DNA from: Bacteroides luti
GTDB taxonomy: Bacteria; Bacteroidota; Bacteroidia; Bacteroidales; Bacteroidaceae
Direction of reading: 5' to 3'
Assembly: GCF_900128905.1 (NCBI RefSeq)
Contig: NZ_FQTV01000012.1
Coordinates: forward strand, 1-64,000
DNA length: 64,000 nt
Shown: one piece after another, positions 26,201-35,082 of the stretch
Layout: the number at the start of each line of letters is the position of its first letter
How positions within the stretch are numbered: the first letter of the stretch is position 1
Notes under the pieces: model-generated
The model's database searches: none
What the model was told of the DNA's origin: nothing
Seen by the model: the letters and a program-made list of their open reading frames with translations, nothing else
Position numbers and translations under genes: made by a program

Positions 26201-26506
26201 CGAATTCAGTCGCATCCTTTACGGGTGCGTGAATTGAAACGCAGTTAAAGCTTCTCAGATTATTGCTGATACTGGTCGTACCCCTTGCTGGTACGTGAAT
26301 TGAAACAAAATGACTGATTGCTTTGCAACAAAGTTAATTAGTCGTACCCTTTACGGGTGTGTGAATTGAAACTTGCAAGAAAGTAAAGCTGTACATAGCC
26401 ATACCAGAGTCGCACTTTATACAGGTGCGTGGATTGAAACAATGAGCAGGGAGAACAAACGCTTCCTCTTGATAGTCGTACTCTTTACGGGTGCATGAAT
26501 TGAAAC
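23294..26506 (+). CRISPR. type I-C CRISPR array, 49 repeats and 48 spacers
   Basis: Repeats are 32 bp, beginning GTCGCACC and ending GTGGATTGAAAC, with a stem of bases 3-9 with 15-21. I counted 49 repeats with start-to-start distances of 65-69 bp, so spacers are 33-37 bp. Repeats 1-39 agree with the consensus, 40 and 41 have one change (G11A), and 42-49 (from 26011) are divergent. Decay at the far end and cas2 at the near end place the leader at 23126-23293. The leader-proximal block is clean, so acquisition was recently active. Long open frames on both strands here are only repeat translations. Confidence 0.99.
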
Positions 26507-26546
26507 CTCAATTGGTAAAGTGCCAACACCTGATTTAAACAAAAAC

Positions 26547-26588
26547 AAAAAGCACAGCAAAATAAAAAAAATATTCGCTGTGCTTTTA
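26547..26588. terminator. Terminator between array and clpB
   Basis: AAAAGCACAGC pairs with GCTGTGCTTTT around an AT-rich loop. It is at the end of both the plus-strand array transcript and the minus-strand clpB transcript. Confidence 0.8.
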
Positions 26589-26608
26589 TTGTTATCCTGA
26601 AACAAATC

Positions 26609-29197
26609 TTAATTCCTGAAAACTAATCCATCACCTAATGTGTCTACTATAATTGGTTTTTCTCTTTCAACCTCCTGCGCAAGTAACTTCTTAGACAAGT
26701 CGTTGAGCAGGTAACGCTGGATAGCTCTTTTCACCGGACGGGCACCAAACTCCGGATCGTATCCGGCTCTTGCGATGAAGTCTGTTGCGGAATCGGTTAA
26801 CTCGAGCGTTACTCCGTTGCCGGCAAGCATCTTCTGGATGCCTTTTATCTGCAGACCCACGATCTGCCTGATCTCGCTCTCGGAGAGTGGAAGGAACATA
26901 ATGGTTTCGTCTATACGGTTAAGGAACTCCGGACGGATGGTCTTTTTCAGCATTGACATTACTTCCTTCTTAGTTTCCTCGATGATGCGCTCTCTGTTGT
27001 CGTTGTTCAGATTCTCGAACTGACTTTGTATGTACGAGCTTCCCATGTTGGAGGTCATAATGATGATGGTATTCTTGAAGTTTACCACCCTGCCTTTGTT
27101 ATCGGTCAGTCGGCCGTCATCCAGTACCTGCAGCAGGATGTTGAATACATCCGGATGTGCTTTCTCTATTTCATCGAACAGCACTACTGAGTATGGCTTG
27201 TGGCGAATGGCTTCGGTAAGCTGACCGCCTTCATCGTAACCTACGTATCCCGGAGGCGCTCCAACAAGTCGGGATACGGAATGTTTCTCCTGATACTCAC
27301 TCATATCTATACGAGTCATCATTGTTTCGTCGTCGAACAGGAACTCGGCAAGGGCTTTTGCCAGCTCGGTTTTACCTACACCGGTGGTGCCCAGGAAGAT
27401 GAAACTTCCGATAGGGCGCCTTGGATCTTGTAACCCGGAGCGACTTCTTCTCACTGCATCGGCCACTGCCTCGATGGCTTCGTCCTGACCAATTACCCGC
27501 TTGTGGAGCTCATCTTCCAGGTGAAGCAGTTTCTCTGATTCACTCTTCAGCATCTTCTTAACCGGAATACCGGTCCAGCGTGATACTACATCGGCAATGT
27601 CTTCGGCTTCTACCTCTTCCTTTATCATGGCACTGCCGCCTTGCATTTGACGCAGCTCTTTTTGAGTAGCCTCAATGTCGGTATTCAATGCCTGAAGCTT
27701 GCCGTATCTTATCTCGGCTACTTTGCCATAATCGCCTTCGCGCTCGGCTTTCTCGGCTTCGAACTTCAGGTTTTCTATCTCAACCTTATCTTGCTGAATC
27801 TTCTCTACCAGGGTTTTTTCACTTTGCCATTTGGCTTTGAATGAATTTTCCTGTTCCTTGAGTTCGGCAATCTCCTTGTTGAGCAGTTGAAGTTTGTCTT
27901 CGTCCTTTTCACGTTTGATGGCTTCGCGCTCAATTTCCAGCTGTTTGATTTTACGGCTTATCTCATCAAGCTCCTCGGGCACGGAGTTTACCTCCATACG
28001 CAACTTCGCAGCAGCTTCGTCCATAAGGTCGATGGCCTTGTCCGGAAGGAAACGGTTGGTGATGTAGCGGTTTGAAAGTTCTACGGCAGCTATGATAGCA
28101 TCGTCTTTAATACGCACGTGATGGTGATTCTCATAGCGCTCTTTCAGTCCACGAAGGATTGAAATGGTGCTTAGAATATCGGGCTCATCTACCTGTACTA
28201 CCTGGAATCTTCTCTCCAGCGCTTTATCTTTCTCGAAATACTTCTGATACTCATTGTAAGTCGTGGCTCCGATAGAACGTAACTCACCACGGGCTAGGGC
28301 AGGCTTTAGTATGTTTGCCGCATCCATTGCACCTTCTCCCTTACCGGCACCCACAAGCGTGTGAATCTCGTCGATGAAAAGGATAATGTTTCCGTCGGAT
28401 TTTATCACTTCGTTGATTACCGATTTCAGTCGTTCCTCGAATTCTCCTTTATACTTGGCTCCGGCCACCAGGGCACCCATGTCTAGCGAATAAATCTGTT
28501 TGTCTTTCAGATTCTCGGGCACGTCGCCCCGAAGAATACGATGCGCCAAGCCTTCAACAATAGCTGTTTTACCGGTACCCGGTTCGCCGATAAGTATCGG
28601 GTTGTTCTTGGTACGCCGGCTAAGGATTTGCAGTACTCTACGAATCTCTTCATCACGACCAATTACAGGATCGAGCTTACCTGTACGGGCTTCTTCGTTA
28701 AGGTTAATGGCATATTTGTTTAATGACTGATATGTGTCCTCGCTGGTTTGTGAGGTAACCTTTTCGCCTTTACGCAATTCGTTAATGGCTGCACGAAGTT
28801 CCTTTTCGTTCATTCCGGCATCCTTCAAAATATTTGCAACGGTACTTTTTACCGTAAGTAGAGCCAGCAACAGATGTTCCAGAGAAACAAACTCGTCGCC
28901 CATCTCTTTAGAATACTGAGTAGCTTTTTGGAAGACCTCATTAGTTTCCCTGCCCAGGTATGGTTCGCCACCGGTTACCTTAGGGAAAGAATCGATCTGC
29001 TTGTCGAGCACGAGCGCTATCTGCTGCCCGTTCATTCCCAGTTTCTGGAAGATAAAATTGGTTACATTTTCGCCAACCTTCATCACTCCATGCAGCACAT
29101 GTGCGGTTTCAATTGTTTGCTGACCGCGACTCTGTGCCAGGTTTACGGCCTCCTGAACCGCTTCCTGTGATTTAATTGTAAAATTGTTGAAGTTCAT
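26609..29197 (-). CDS. clpB: ClpB disaggregase chaperone
   Basis: This 862-residue Hsp100 ATPase pulls proteins out of aggregates together with DnaK. It has the N-terminal domain ([22 protein letters not shown]), AAA1 with GEPGTGKT, the long coiled-coil M domain (about 400-520), AAA2 with GTTGVGKT, and the C-terminal domain with [20 protein letters not shown] chose the ATG at 29197 rather than one 45 bp upstream because it gives the standard ClpB start and length. A sigma-54-like promoter lies 56 bp upstream. It ends at the hairpin beyond the CRISPR array. Confidence 0.98.
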   Translation of the reverse strand: MNFNNFTIKSQEAVQEAVNLAQSRGQQTIETAHVLHGVMKVGENVTNFIFQKLGMNGQQIALVLDKQIDSFPKVTGGEPYLGRETNEVFQKATQYSKEMGDEFVSLEHLLLALLTVKSTVANILKDAGMNEKELRAAINELRKGEKVTSQTSEDTYQSLNKYAINLNEEARTGKLDPVIGRDEEIRRVLQILSRRTKNNPILIGEPGTGKTAIVEGLAHRILRGDVPENLKDKQIYSLDMGALVAGAKYKGEFEERLKSVINEVIKSDGNIILFIDEIHTLVGAGKGEGAMDAANILKPALARGELRSIGATTYNEYQKYFEKDKALERRFQVVQVDEPDILSTISILRGLKERYENHHHVRIKDDAIIAAVELSNRYITNRFLPDKAIDLMDEAAAKLRMEVNSVPEELDEISRKIKQLEIEREAIKREKDEDKLQLLNKEIAELKEQENSFKAKWQSEKTLVEKIQQDKVEIENLKFEAEKAEREGDYGKVAEIRYGKLQALNTDIEATQKELRQMQGGSAMIKEEVEAEDIADVVSRWTGIPVKKMLKSESEKLLHLEDELHKRVIGQDEAIEAVADAVRRSRSGLQDPRRPIGSFIFLGTTGVGKTELAKALAEFLFDDETMMTRIDMSEYQEKHSVSRLVGAPPGYVGYDEGGQLTEAIRHKPYSVVLFDEIEKAHPDVFNILLQVLDDGRLTDNKGRVVNFKNTIIIMTSNMGSSYIQSQFENLNNDNRERIIEETKKEVMSMLKKTIRPEFLNRIDETIMFLPLSESEIRQIVGLQIKGIQKMLAGNGVTLELTDSATDFIARAGYDPEFGARPVKRAIQRYLLNDLSKKLLAQEVEREKPIIVDTLGDGLVFRN

Positions 29198-29252
29198 ATA
29201 TTTATGTCTCCTATTGAAATTTCTGCTTTTAATAACTAACACCTAAGAAGCA

Positions 29253-29268
29253 CCAAAAGATTTGCCAA
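29253..29268 (-). promoter_or_regulatory. sigma-54-like promoter of clpB (imperfect)
   Basis: On the minus strand TTGGCAAATCTTTTGG fits the -24/-12 pattern (TGGCAC, 5 bp, TTGC) with one change in each box. Further upstream GACAATCTGTC (29345-29355) is a dyad, and TTGACA lies near 29319; the dnaK upstream region has similar TGACA/TGTCA motifs. The remainder of the gap to 29536 shows no gene. Confidence 0.4.
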
Positions 29269-29536
29269 TATTCTTTTTACTTATATTGTAGACACATTTG
29301 CTTTACAGTGAAGACAATTTGACATTTTAAGTTTGTTTCAGTGTGACAATCTGTCTTTATTCTGCATTCTTTTAGTGTGGATATTAGAATCATATTCTAA
29401 GAATAGGAAGCAATTTATACCGGGTTCATTTAGTGGAATCACCCAAAATAACTTCTGAAATGATATATTCAATTAATAATTTAATAGTATCTTTATCCCA
29501 TTAAACAAAGAAAAACCCATGGAAGAAGAAATAAAA

Positions 29537-30100
29537 ATGGCTGAAACAGTGATGCTGATTGATGCATCCTTTCTAAACTTCGTAACCGAAGATATTAAAA
29601 AGAATTTTGAAAGAATGCTGAACAGAGAGCTGCAAGAAATGGATCTTTCTCATCTGTTTACTTATCTTGCTCTGGATGCAGGTATTGTTGAAGGACAAAA
29701 TGAAATTCAGATATTTTTTATATACGATAAGAATTCGGCTCAGCTGGTACATGCTCAGCCATCCGATTTGGAACAGGAACTGAACAGTGTGGCTTTCAGT
29801 AATGAGTTTGGCGAGTTCTGCTTTAATACTTTCCAACCTGAAGATATGGCTTCTCGCGAAGATCTGTTTTTAGAGTCGATGAAAGTTGTTGCTGATGCTA
29901 AGGGTGTGAAAAGAATGATAGTTCTTTCTTTTAATGAGGAATATGGTGATAAGGTAAATGATATTCTTAAAGACGTAAAAGAAAGGGAAATAATTCAATT
30001 CCGCATGAATGAACCTGAAGACGATATTAATTATCGCTGGGAAATGCTTGCTTATCCGGTTATGCAGGCTTTGGGTATTCGTGGAGATGAGTTGCAATAA
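29537..30100 (+). CDS. conserved Bacteroides protein of unknown function
   Basis: This 187-residue soluble protein (MAETVMLIDASFLNFVTEDIKK) has no signal peptide or membrane segment. Its pattern of alternating hydrophobic strands and helices, the acidic character and the close FNEEYGDKVNDILKDVKE segment suggest an alpha/beta fold. I recognise it as a type common in Bacteroides but cannot name a function. A start at 29519 would add six residues; I chose 29537 because GGAAGAAG sits upstream of it like a ribosome-binding site. The LysR gene follows after 24 bp, so they may be cotranscribed. Confidence 0.65.
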   Translation: MAETVMLIDASFLNFVTEDIKKNFERMLNRELQEMDLSHLFTYLALDAGIVEGQNEIQIFFIYDKNSAQLVHAQPSDLEQELNSVAFSNEFGEFCFNTFQPEDMASREDLFLESMKVVADAKGVKRMIVLSFNEEYGDKVNDILKDVKEREIIQFRMNEPEDDINYRWEMLAYPVMQALGIRGDELQ

Positions 30101-30124
30101 TAATTAGAAAATAGTTCCGGTTCT

Positions 30125-31021
30125 ATGTCCGACTTCCGACTAAAGGTATTTCTGTGTGTGGCGCGAAATCTTAGTTTTACTAAGGCTTCGCGAGAGCTGT
30201 TTATTACTCAGCCTGCCATAACTAAGCATATACAAGAACTGGAGAGCCTTTATAAAACCCGTCTTTTTGAACGGTTAGGAAATAAAATATCCTTGACTCC
30301 CGCTGGTGAGTTATTGATGGAGCATAGTGAACGGATTCTTGATGATTACAAACGGCTGGATTATGAAATGCATCTGCTGCATAACGAATGCTCGGGAGAA
30401 CTCCGTCTGGGGGCAAGCACTACGATATCGCAATATGTATTGCCTCCGTTCCTGGCTCGATTTATTGAAAAGTTTCCTCATGTATCCTTGTCGTTGCTCA
30501 ATGGCAATTCTCGTGATGTGGAAAATGCGTTGCTGGAGCATCGTATAGATGTAGGTATGGTGGAGGGAATTATCCGTTTGCCCAACCTGAAATATGCTAC
30601 TTTCCAGAAAGATGAATTGGTTGCAGTGGTGCACACTCGCAGCAAGTTGGCGAAGCTTGATGAGATATCTGTATACGATCTTTATAATATTCCTCTGGTA
30701 TTGAGGGAAAGAGGATCGGGCACACTGGATGTGTTAGAAACGGCTTTGCTGGCTAATAACATCAGATTATCAGATCTTAATGTTCGTATGTATCTTGGCA
30801 GTACGGAGAGCATCAAGTTGTTTCTCGAGAACTCGGAATGTATGGGAATTGTTTCCGTAAGGTCTATTGCTCGTGAACTGGCTGCAGGACTATTTAAAGT
30901 GATAGATATACGTTATCTGGAAATGCAACGGGAATTCTCCTTTGCCCGTTTGCAGGGAGAGGAGAGTGGACTGTCTCAGGTATTTATGCAATTTGCGGCT
31001 CATTATAATAAGAAGTTATAA
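30125..31021 (+). CDS. LysR-family transcriptional regulator
   Basis: This 298-residue LysR regulator has the N-terminal winged helix (FLCVARNLSFTKASRELFITQPAITKHIQELE, about 9-40) and the two-lobed effector domain (LRLGASTTISQYVLPPFLARF, then VGMVEGI and VVHTRSKLAK). LysR proteins activate a nearby gene on binding a small metabolite. The YeiH-type exporter gene follows 74 bp downstream with its own promoter, and LysR-YeiH pairs are common, so the exporter is the likely target. The effector is not known from sequence; a sulphur compound is plausible because YeiH relatives are annotated as sulphate exporters. Confidence 0.93.
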   Translation: MSDFRLKVFLCVARNLSFTKASRELFITQPAITKHIQELESLYKTRLFERLGNKISLTPAGELLMEHSERILDDYKRLDYEMHLLHNECSGELRLGASTTISQYVLPPFLARFIEKFPHVSLSLLNGNSRDVENALLEHRIDVGMVEGIIRLPNLKYATFQKDELVAVVHTRSKLAKLDEISVYDLYNIPLVLRERGSGTLDVLETALLANNIRLSDLNVRMYLGSTESIKLFLENSECMGIVSVRSIARELAAGLFKVIDIRYLEMQREFSFARLQGEESGLSQVFMQFAAHYNKKL

Positions 31022-31038
31022 GGCATTAAAAAAAACGA

Positions 31039-31070
31039 TTGGCACCTTTCGTTTATATACTGTACTTTTG
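31039..31070 (+). promoter_or_regulatory. Bacteroides-type promoter of the exporter gene
   Basis: TTGG at 31039 and TACTTTTG at 31063 are separated by 20 bp, a good match to the -33 (TTTG) and -7 (TAnnTTTG) elements of the phylum's primary sigma factor. The start codon is 26 bp downstream of the -7 element. Confidence 0.65.
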
Positions 31071-31095
31071 CATCATAATAATTAAGTTATAGAAT

Positions 31096-32040
31096 ATGGA
31101 TGCACTTGTTAAGTTTTTGAAGGATAACAATAAGGTTATCTATGTAGCACTGCTTGTTTTTTGTTTTTTACCATTCGTAACTCCTCCTGTAGCTTTATTG
31201 ACAGGTTTGGTTTTTGCATTGGTCTGTGGTAAGGCTTTTCCTAAGTTCAATAAACAATCGTCAAAGTATCTTTTGCAGTTTTCAGTGGTAGGTCTGGGTT
31301 TTGGCATGAATCTTCATCAGGCTATAGCTTCTGGAAAAGATGGGATGATATTTACTATTATATCTGTTGTAGGTACATTACTCTTGGGAACCTTTATTGC
31401 CAGACGGATGAGGGTTGACAAGAAAACCGGTTATCTTATCAGCTCGGGAACTGCTATTTGCGGAGGAAGTGCTATAGCGGCAGTGGCTCCGGTTATAAAA
31501 GCAGATGACGGACAGATTTCGGTTTCGTTGGGTACGGTATTTATTCTGAATGCGATAGCTCTTTTCCTTTTTCCGGTACTGGGTCATTTATTAGGTCTTA
31601 CACAGCATCAGTTTGGTTTATGGTCGGCCATTGCTATTCATGACACAAGTTCTGTGGTTGGAGCGGGTGCTGCTTATGGTCAGGAAGCATTGCAAGTAGC
31701 TACTACAGTGAAATTAACAAGAGCTTTGTGGATTATCCCAGTATCTATTGTTACTTCTTTTATCTTTAAAAGTAAGTCCGAAAAGATGTATACTCCATGG
31801 TTTATTTTCTTTTTTATTCTGGCTATGCTTGCTAATACATTCTTCTCTTTACCGGCAGCTCTCACTACAAGTCTGGTGTGGCTGGCTAGGAAAGGATTAA
31901 CATTGACTCTTTTCTTTATTGGTGCATCACTTTCAAGAGATGTATTAAAGAGCGTAGGCTTTCGTCCGATGCTTCAAGGTGTTTTCCTTTGGATTGTGAT
32001 AAGTATTTCTTCTTTGACCTATATTCTTTTTGTAGGGTAG
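31096..32040 (+). CDS. YeiH/UPF0324 family putative exporter
   Basis: This 314-residue inner-membrane protein has about ten hydrophobic segments and the family segments VVGLGFGMNLHQAI, TGYLISSGTAICGGSAIAAVAPVI and WSAIAIHDTSSVVGAGAAYG. Members are annotated as putative sulphate exporters on modest evidence; the real substrate is open. Control by the upstream LysR regulator is inferred from position. A terminator hairpin follows 67 bp after the stop. Confidence 0.9.
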   Translation: MDALVKFLKDNNKVIYVALLVFCFLPFVTPPVALLTGLVFALVCGKAFPKFNKQSSKYLLQFSVVGLGFGMNLHQAIASGKDGMIFTIISVVGTLLLGTFIARRMRVDKKTGYLISSGTAICGGSAIAAVAPVIKADDGQISVSLGTVFILNAIALFLFPVLGHLLGLTQHQFGLWSAIAIHDTSSVVGAGAAYGQEALQVATTVKLTRALWIIPVSIVTSFIFKSKSEKMYTPWFIFFFILAMLANTFFSLPAALTTSLVWLARKGLTLTLFFIGASLSRDVLKSVGFRPMLQGVFLWIVISISSLTYILFVG

Positions 32041-32106
32041 ATTGCTTGTTTACATTACATATAGATATGATTCATTCTTATTTAATAGAACTTTAGTTTA
32101 TAGAAT

Positions 32107-32140
32107 GAAAAAAGGTTATCATCGCGATAACCTTTTTCAC
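32107..32140 (+). terminator. Terminator of the exporter gene
   Basis: AAAAGGTTATC pairs with GATAACCTTTTT across a 5-nt loop. Confidence 0.85.
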
Positions 32141-32468
32141 CCTAACCATTTTTATCAATGTAATGAGTAAAATTTACTCAGTTTTCTCTTTTTTATTCTA
32201 TGCAAAGATAATTATACCAACTGTACGGTATGTTAAATCTATCTTTTTTAACACAAATAAAATGAATATTTATATATTTTCTACATAATATATATTCTTT
32301 TTCACAAGAAAAGGTCGACTTCAATAATGGAGGGAATATGAATATTATTTTTAATTCATTATTAGTGCAGATAAATAAGAAGCAATGCAGAATATTTGCA
32401 GCACATTTTGGGCAAATAATTATTGGGCGGAAAGGTATTTAAAATAAGATTAAGCTTGATTTTTGTGT
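32141..32468. other. 328-bp gap without a gene
   Basis: AT-rich sequence between the exporter terminator and the end of the minus-strand TetR gene. I see only a small hairpin (TGAGTAAAATTTACTCA, near 32164) and no open frame or promoter worth naming. Confidence 0.5.
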
Positions 32469-33062
32469 TTATGCTTTAATCTCATTATAGTATTTTATAA
32501 ATATATCTTTCAAGAGGGTAGTGTCCAGCCCGTTCTTTAAACACATTTCAAATGATAGTCCCGAATAGATATATCTGAAATGCATAGCAACATAATCAAC
32601 ATCGTATTCCGGTCTAATCTCTCCCGATTTTAGTGCGTTGCTGATGACTCTTTTCCACAATTCCAGTTCACTGTCGAAGACTTTAGCTATAAGTGTACCG
32701 AAATCAGGATAGTATTGTATTGCCTGAAATATAAGATTAAAATAACATCTGCTCAGATTCTTAACACCACAAGACTCTATTGATTTCATAGTTCTATTGA
32801 TTCCTTCAATATAGAAATCTATAAAGTTAATAAGACTGGAATCTTTAAATGCTGCAAATTTGGTTTCAATATTATGAGGAGATAAAACGTATCTATCAAC
32901 AACTTTTATAAAAAGTTCTTCCTTATTTTTCATGTAGTAAAAGATGGCTCCACGACTTAATCCTAGGGCTTTTTCCAAATCTGCGATTGTGACTTTCTCG
33001 AAGTTTTTAGTGAGAAAAAGTTTGAATGCACCAAATAGTATTTTGTCTTCTGTATCTTTCAC
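32469..33062 (-). CDS. TetR-family transcriptional regulator
   Basis: This 197-residue regulator has the TetR helix-turn-helix at about 19-50 (FEKVTIADLEKALGLSRGAIFYYMKNKEELF) and an all-helical ligand domain with several Cys and aromatic residues. TetR proteins usually repress an adjacent efflux or metabolic gene, but no such gene is next to it here. An 18-bp dyad lies 75 bp upstream and could be its operator for self-control. The effector is unknown. Confidence 0.9.
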   Translation of the reverse strand: MKDTEDKILFGAFKLFLTKNFEKVTIADLEKALGLSRGAIFYYMKNKEELFIKVVDRYVLSPHNIETKFAAFKDSSLINFIDFYIEGINRTMKSIESCGVKNLSRCYFNLIFQAIQYYPDFGTLIAKVFDSELELWKRVISNALKSGEIRPEYDVDYVAMHFRYIYSGLSFEMCLKNGLDTTLLKDIFIKYYNEIKA

Positions 33063-33137
33063 GTGTTATTACAGGTAAATAATGTGGATAAAAGTAGATA
33101 CAATTTATTAATTAGTAACTCTTTTCGTAGGTGCTAT

Positions 33138-33155
33138 TATTGTTATTTAACAATA
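33138..33155. promoter_or_regulatory. candidate TetR operator
   Basis: TATTGTT-ATTT-AACAATA has perfect 7-bp arms and lies 75 bp upstream of the TetR start. The position suits autoregulation. Confidence 0.4.
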
Positions 33156-33345
33156 TTAACATCCTTCGTTTGCATAGCTGTCTATTTAGACTTATCTGTA
33201 GTGAATGGAAAATACAATAAGTTGACTGTTTAAAATGCAAAATAGGATTGGGATTCAGACTCTCGACTAGATTCTAATTTGAATTGTTGTTCACACAAAA
33301 GAACGGATTGTTTTGCAAACTCAGATAAATGAGCAGAAGAAAATG

Positions 33346-33386
33346 GATAAAAAAATGGGATTGTCCCGGTTAAGAACAATCCCATT
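33346..33386 (-). terminator. Terminator of the sigma-factor operon
   Basis: On the minus strand AATGGGATTGT pairs with ACAATCCCATT across an 11-nt loop and is followed by a run of T. It lies about 190 bp after the second DUF4252 stop. A 72-codon minus-strand frame over this region (33230-33448) is probably not a gene. Confidence 0.75.
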
Positions 33387-33472
33387 AAGAATAACCCCAT
33401 TGAAAACTTAATTAAGCTATTTGTCTGTAGTATATTTGAAATATTCAATAATTAATAATAGAGGGTATTTGA

Positions 33473-33532
33473 TTTTTCTTCCCAGAACATCATCTTTTTC
33501 TTCCAGAATATCATTTTTTTCTTTCAGATAAT
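33473..33532. repeat. three short tandem repeats
   Basis: A unit of about 21 bp (CTTTTTCTTCCAGAATATCA type) is repeated three times with small changes, between the DUF4252 stop and the terminator. Confidence 0.6.
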
Positions 33533-33574
33533 GTATCGGTGGGAGTTTATTTCTCTATTGATTCTAGAAGATCT

Positions 33575-34039
33575 TTACTTTTTGCCTTTGGTAATATTCT
33601 GAATATCCTGAAGCGTCATATCACCGGTAATCAGTATAAATACAAACTCAGGTTTTTCATCTACAAACATTACCAGTTCGCCAATTTTGTTATTCGGTTT
33701 CTTTTTAATGTAAAAAGTAACATGAGAACCTTCTTCTCTTACACGCATTAGCTCTTCATATCTTTTATTACTGGCATAATTACGGATCTCGCCTTTCATC
33801 ATATTTGAAATAGAAGCTTTTTCACTGGTCAATATTACTATTGACTCAAGTTTTCCTGCAATTCCACCTATATCCAGTCCTTCAGTTTTCATATTAGGCA
33901 TCATCTGAAGCATAGTCTTAGATATAAAAACGGAAGTTACTCCATCCATATCGGCATATTTGTCGATGAGTTTATTCTGCGCAAATGTAATGCTGGTGCA
34001 GCACATTAATATTGCAAATAATACATGTTTTATTTTCAT
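33575..34039 (-). CDS. DUF4252 secreted protein (second of operon)
   Basis: This 154-residue protein has a signal peptide (MKIKHVLFAILMCCTSITFA) and the DUF4252 pattern: a FISKTMLQMMP segment, a central GGIAGKLESIVILTSEK, and a C-terminal VMFVDEKPEFVFILITGDMTLQDI. DUF4252 genes are regularly found with ECF sigma factor genes in Bacteroides, as here. The role is unknown; the secreted location fits a cell-surface or envelope target of the sigma factor. It follows the anti-sigma-like gene by 11 bp. Confidence 0.85.
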   Translation of the reverse strand: MKIKHVLFAILMCCTSITFAQNKLIDKYADMDGVTSVFISKTMLQMMPNMKTEGLDIGGIAGKLESIVILTSEKASISNMMKGEIRNYASNKRYEELMRVREEGSHVTFYIKKKPNNKIGELVMFVDEKPEFVFILITGDMTLQDIQNITKGKK

Positions 34040-34050
34040 CGCTATATTTA

Positions 34051-34584
34051 TTATTGACTGATTTGTTTATTAATAATTTCATTCACTTTATTCATATCTT
34101 CCTGGGCACTTTCTAATTGAGAAACTCCTTTATTCAGATTGTTGGAGACCAATAGTAATGCCTTTTGAGCTTCTTTGTAAGCATCCTGAGGATTTGAATA
34201 AGTATCTGCTAGTACCGGCTTTGGCTGTTCAAGATATGGATAGATTCCTATACTCAGGATTAAACATATACTTGCTGCTATACCGCTTATCAATTGCCAG
34301 TTTATTATTCTTCTTTCCAGACGAGGCTTTTTTATTTTCTCTTTTTCTTCCCACGTGTCGATAAGAAGACTTAATTTCTTTTCTAAATGAGCCGGAACCT
34401 CAATATCGTTGTCTATATCTTTACAACTGCTGTACATCTCCAGAAACAGCTCTTTTTCTGCCAGTAAATGAGGAGGCACTTCCTGAGTCTCAAAAAAATG
34501 CATAATTTCCTTTTCCTGGTCAACCGATGTTTTACCTTCATAAAAATCGGCTATTAATTTCTCTATTTCAAAGATTGTCATCAT
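34051..34584 (-). CDS. membrane protein, likely anti-sigma factor
   Basis: This 177-residue protein has a soluble N-terminal part (about 1-90; EIEKLIADFYEGKTSVDQEKEIMHFF) and one membrane segment (about 97-115), then a periplasmic coiled-coil-like tail. The start overlaps the sigma-factor stop by 4 bp (ATGA), so it is coupled to it. This is the layout of an anti-sigma factor holding the ECF sigma factor at the membrane, but no named anti-sigma domain is recognised, so the role rests on position. Confidence 0.6.
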   Translation of the reverse strand: MMTIFEIEKLIADFYEGKTSVDQEKEIMHFFETQEVPPHLLAEKELFLEMYSSCKDIDNDIEVPAHLEKKLSLLIDTWEEKEKIKKPRLERRIINWQLISGIAASICLILSIGIYPYLEQPKPVLADTYSNPQDAYKEAQKALLLVSNNLNKGVSQLESAQEDMNKVNEIINKQISQ

Positions 34585-35081
34585 TGTCTCAATATATTAA
34601 ATTGTTCGCGTATCGTTTTTCTGGCTCTTGATATCAGAACTCTTATGTTGATGGCATTAAGTCCGGTTATCTGTTCTATCTCTTCAATAGAACATTCGCT
34701 CAGATGTCTTAATTTCATCACCTCCTGTTGCTTTCCCGGCAATTGTGTGATGAGCTGTTTTACACAGTTTAGCTCGTCTTTAATTTCTATCTCGTTAATC
34801 AGAGATGTTTCATTTGATTTACTTACCACTTCTATATCCTGAGTCTCGCTCTCATTTTTAGTTGAGCGAAGATAATCAAAACATATATTTTTAAGTAATA
34901 TAACGCTAAATGATTCCGGATTTCTGATTTCTGCGAGCTCTTCCCGTTTATTCCATAGCTTTAGATACGCTTCTTGTACCATATCTTCCGCATCGCACTG
35001 GTTTCCCAAAAGCTTATAGGCAATCCTGTAAAGCTTTTGATGATGTGGAAGATATTGTTTTTTGAAGCTTTCGGCATCCAT
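34581..35081 (-). CDS. ECF-family RNA polymerase sigma factor
   Basis: This 166-residue sigma-70-family protein has region 2 (YRIAYKLLGNQCDAEDMVQEAYLKLW, about 19-44) and region 4 (VMKLRHLSECSIEEIEQITGLNAINIRVLISRARKTI). It would direct RNA polymerase to envelope- or stress-related promoters. It lies 1 bp downstream of the first DUF4252 gene and overlaps the anti-sigma-like gene by 4 bp, so the four genes form one operon. Confidence 0.95.
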   Translation of the reverse strand: MDAESFKKQYLPHHQKLYRIAYKLLGNQCDAEDMVQEAYLKLWNKREELAEIRNPESFSVILLKNICFDYLRSTKNESETQDIEVVSKSNETSLINEIEIKDELNCVKQLITQLPGKQQEVMKLRHLSECSIEEIEQITGLNAINIRVLISRARKTIREQFNILRQ

Positions 35082-35082
35082 G

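Noticed and set aside
23294-26506. Self-targeting spacers against this window
   Set aside because: I compared spacers by eye with the neighbouring genes and saw no match; a full genome search would be needed for certainty.
33230-33448. 72-residue minus-strand frame with a hydrophobic segment
   Set aside because: Overlaps a strong terminator hairpin and the surrounding repeats; no start signal and no family match.
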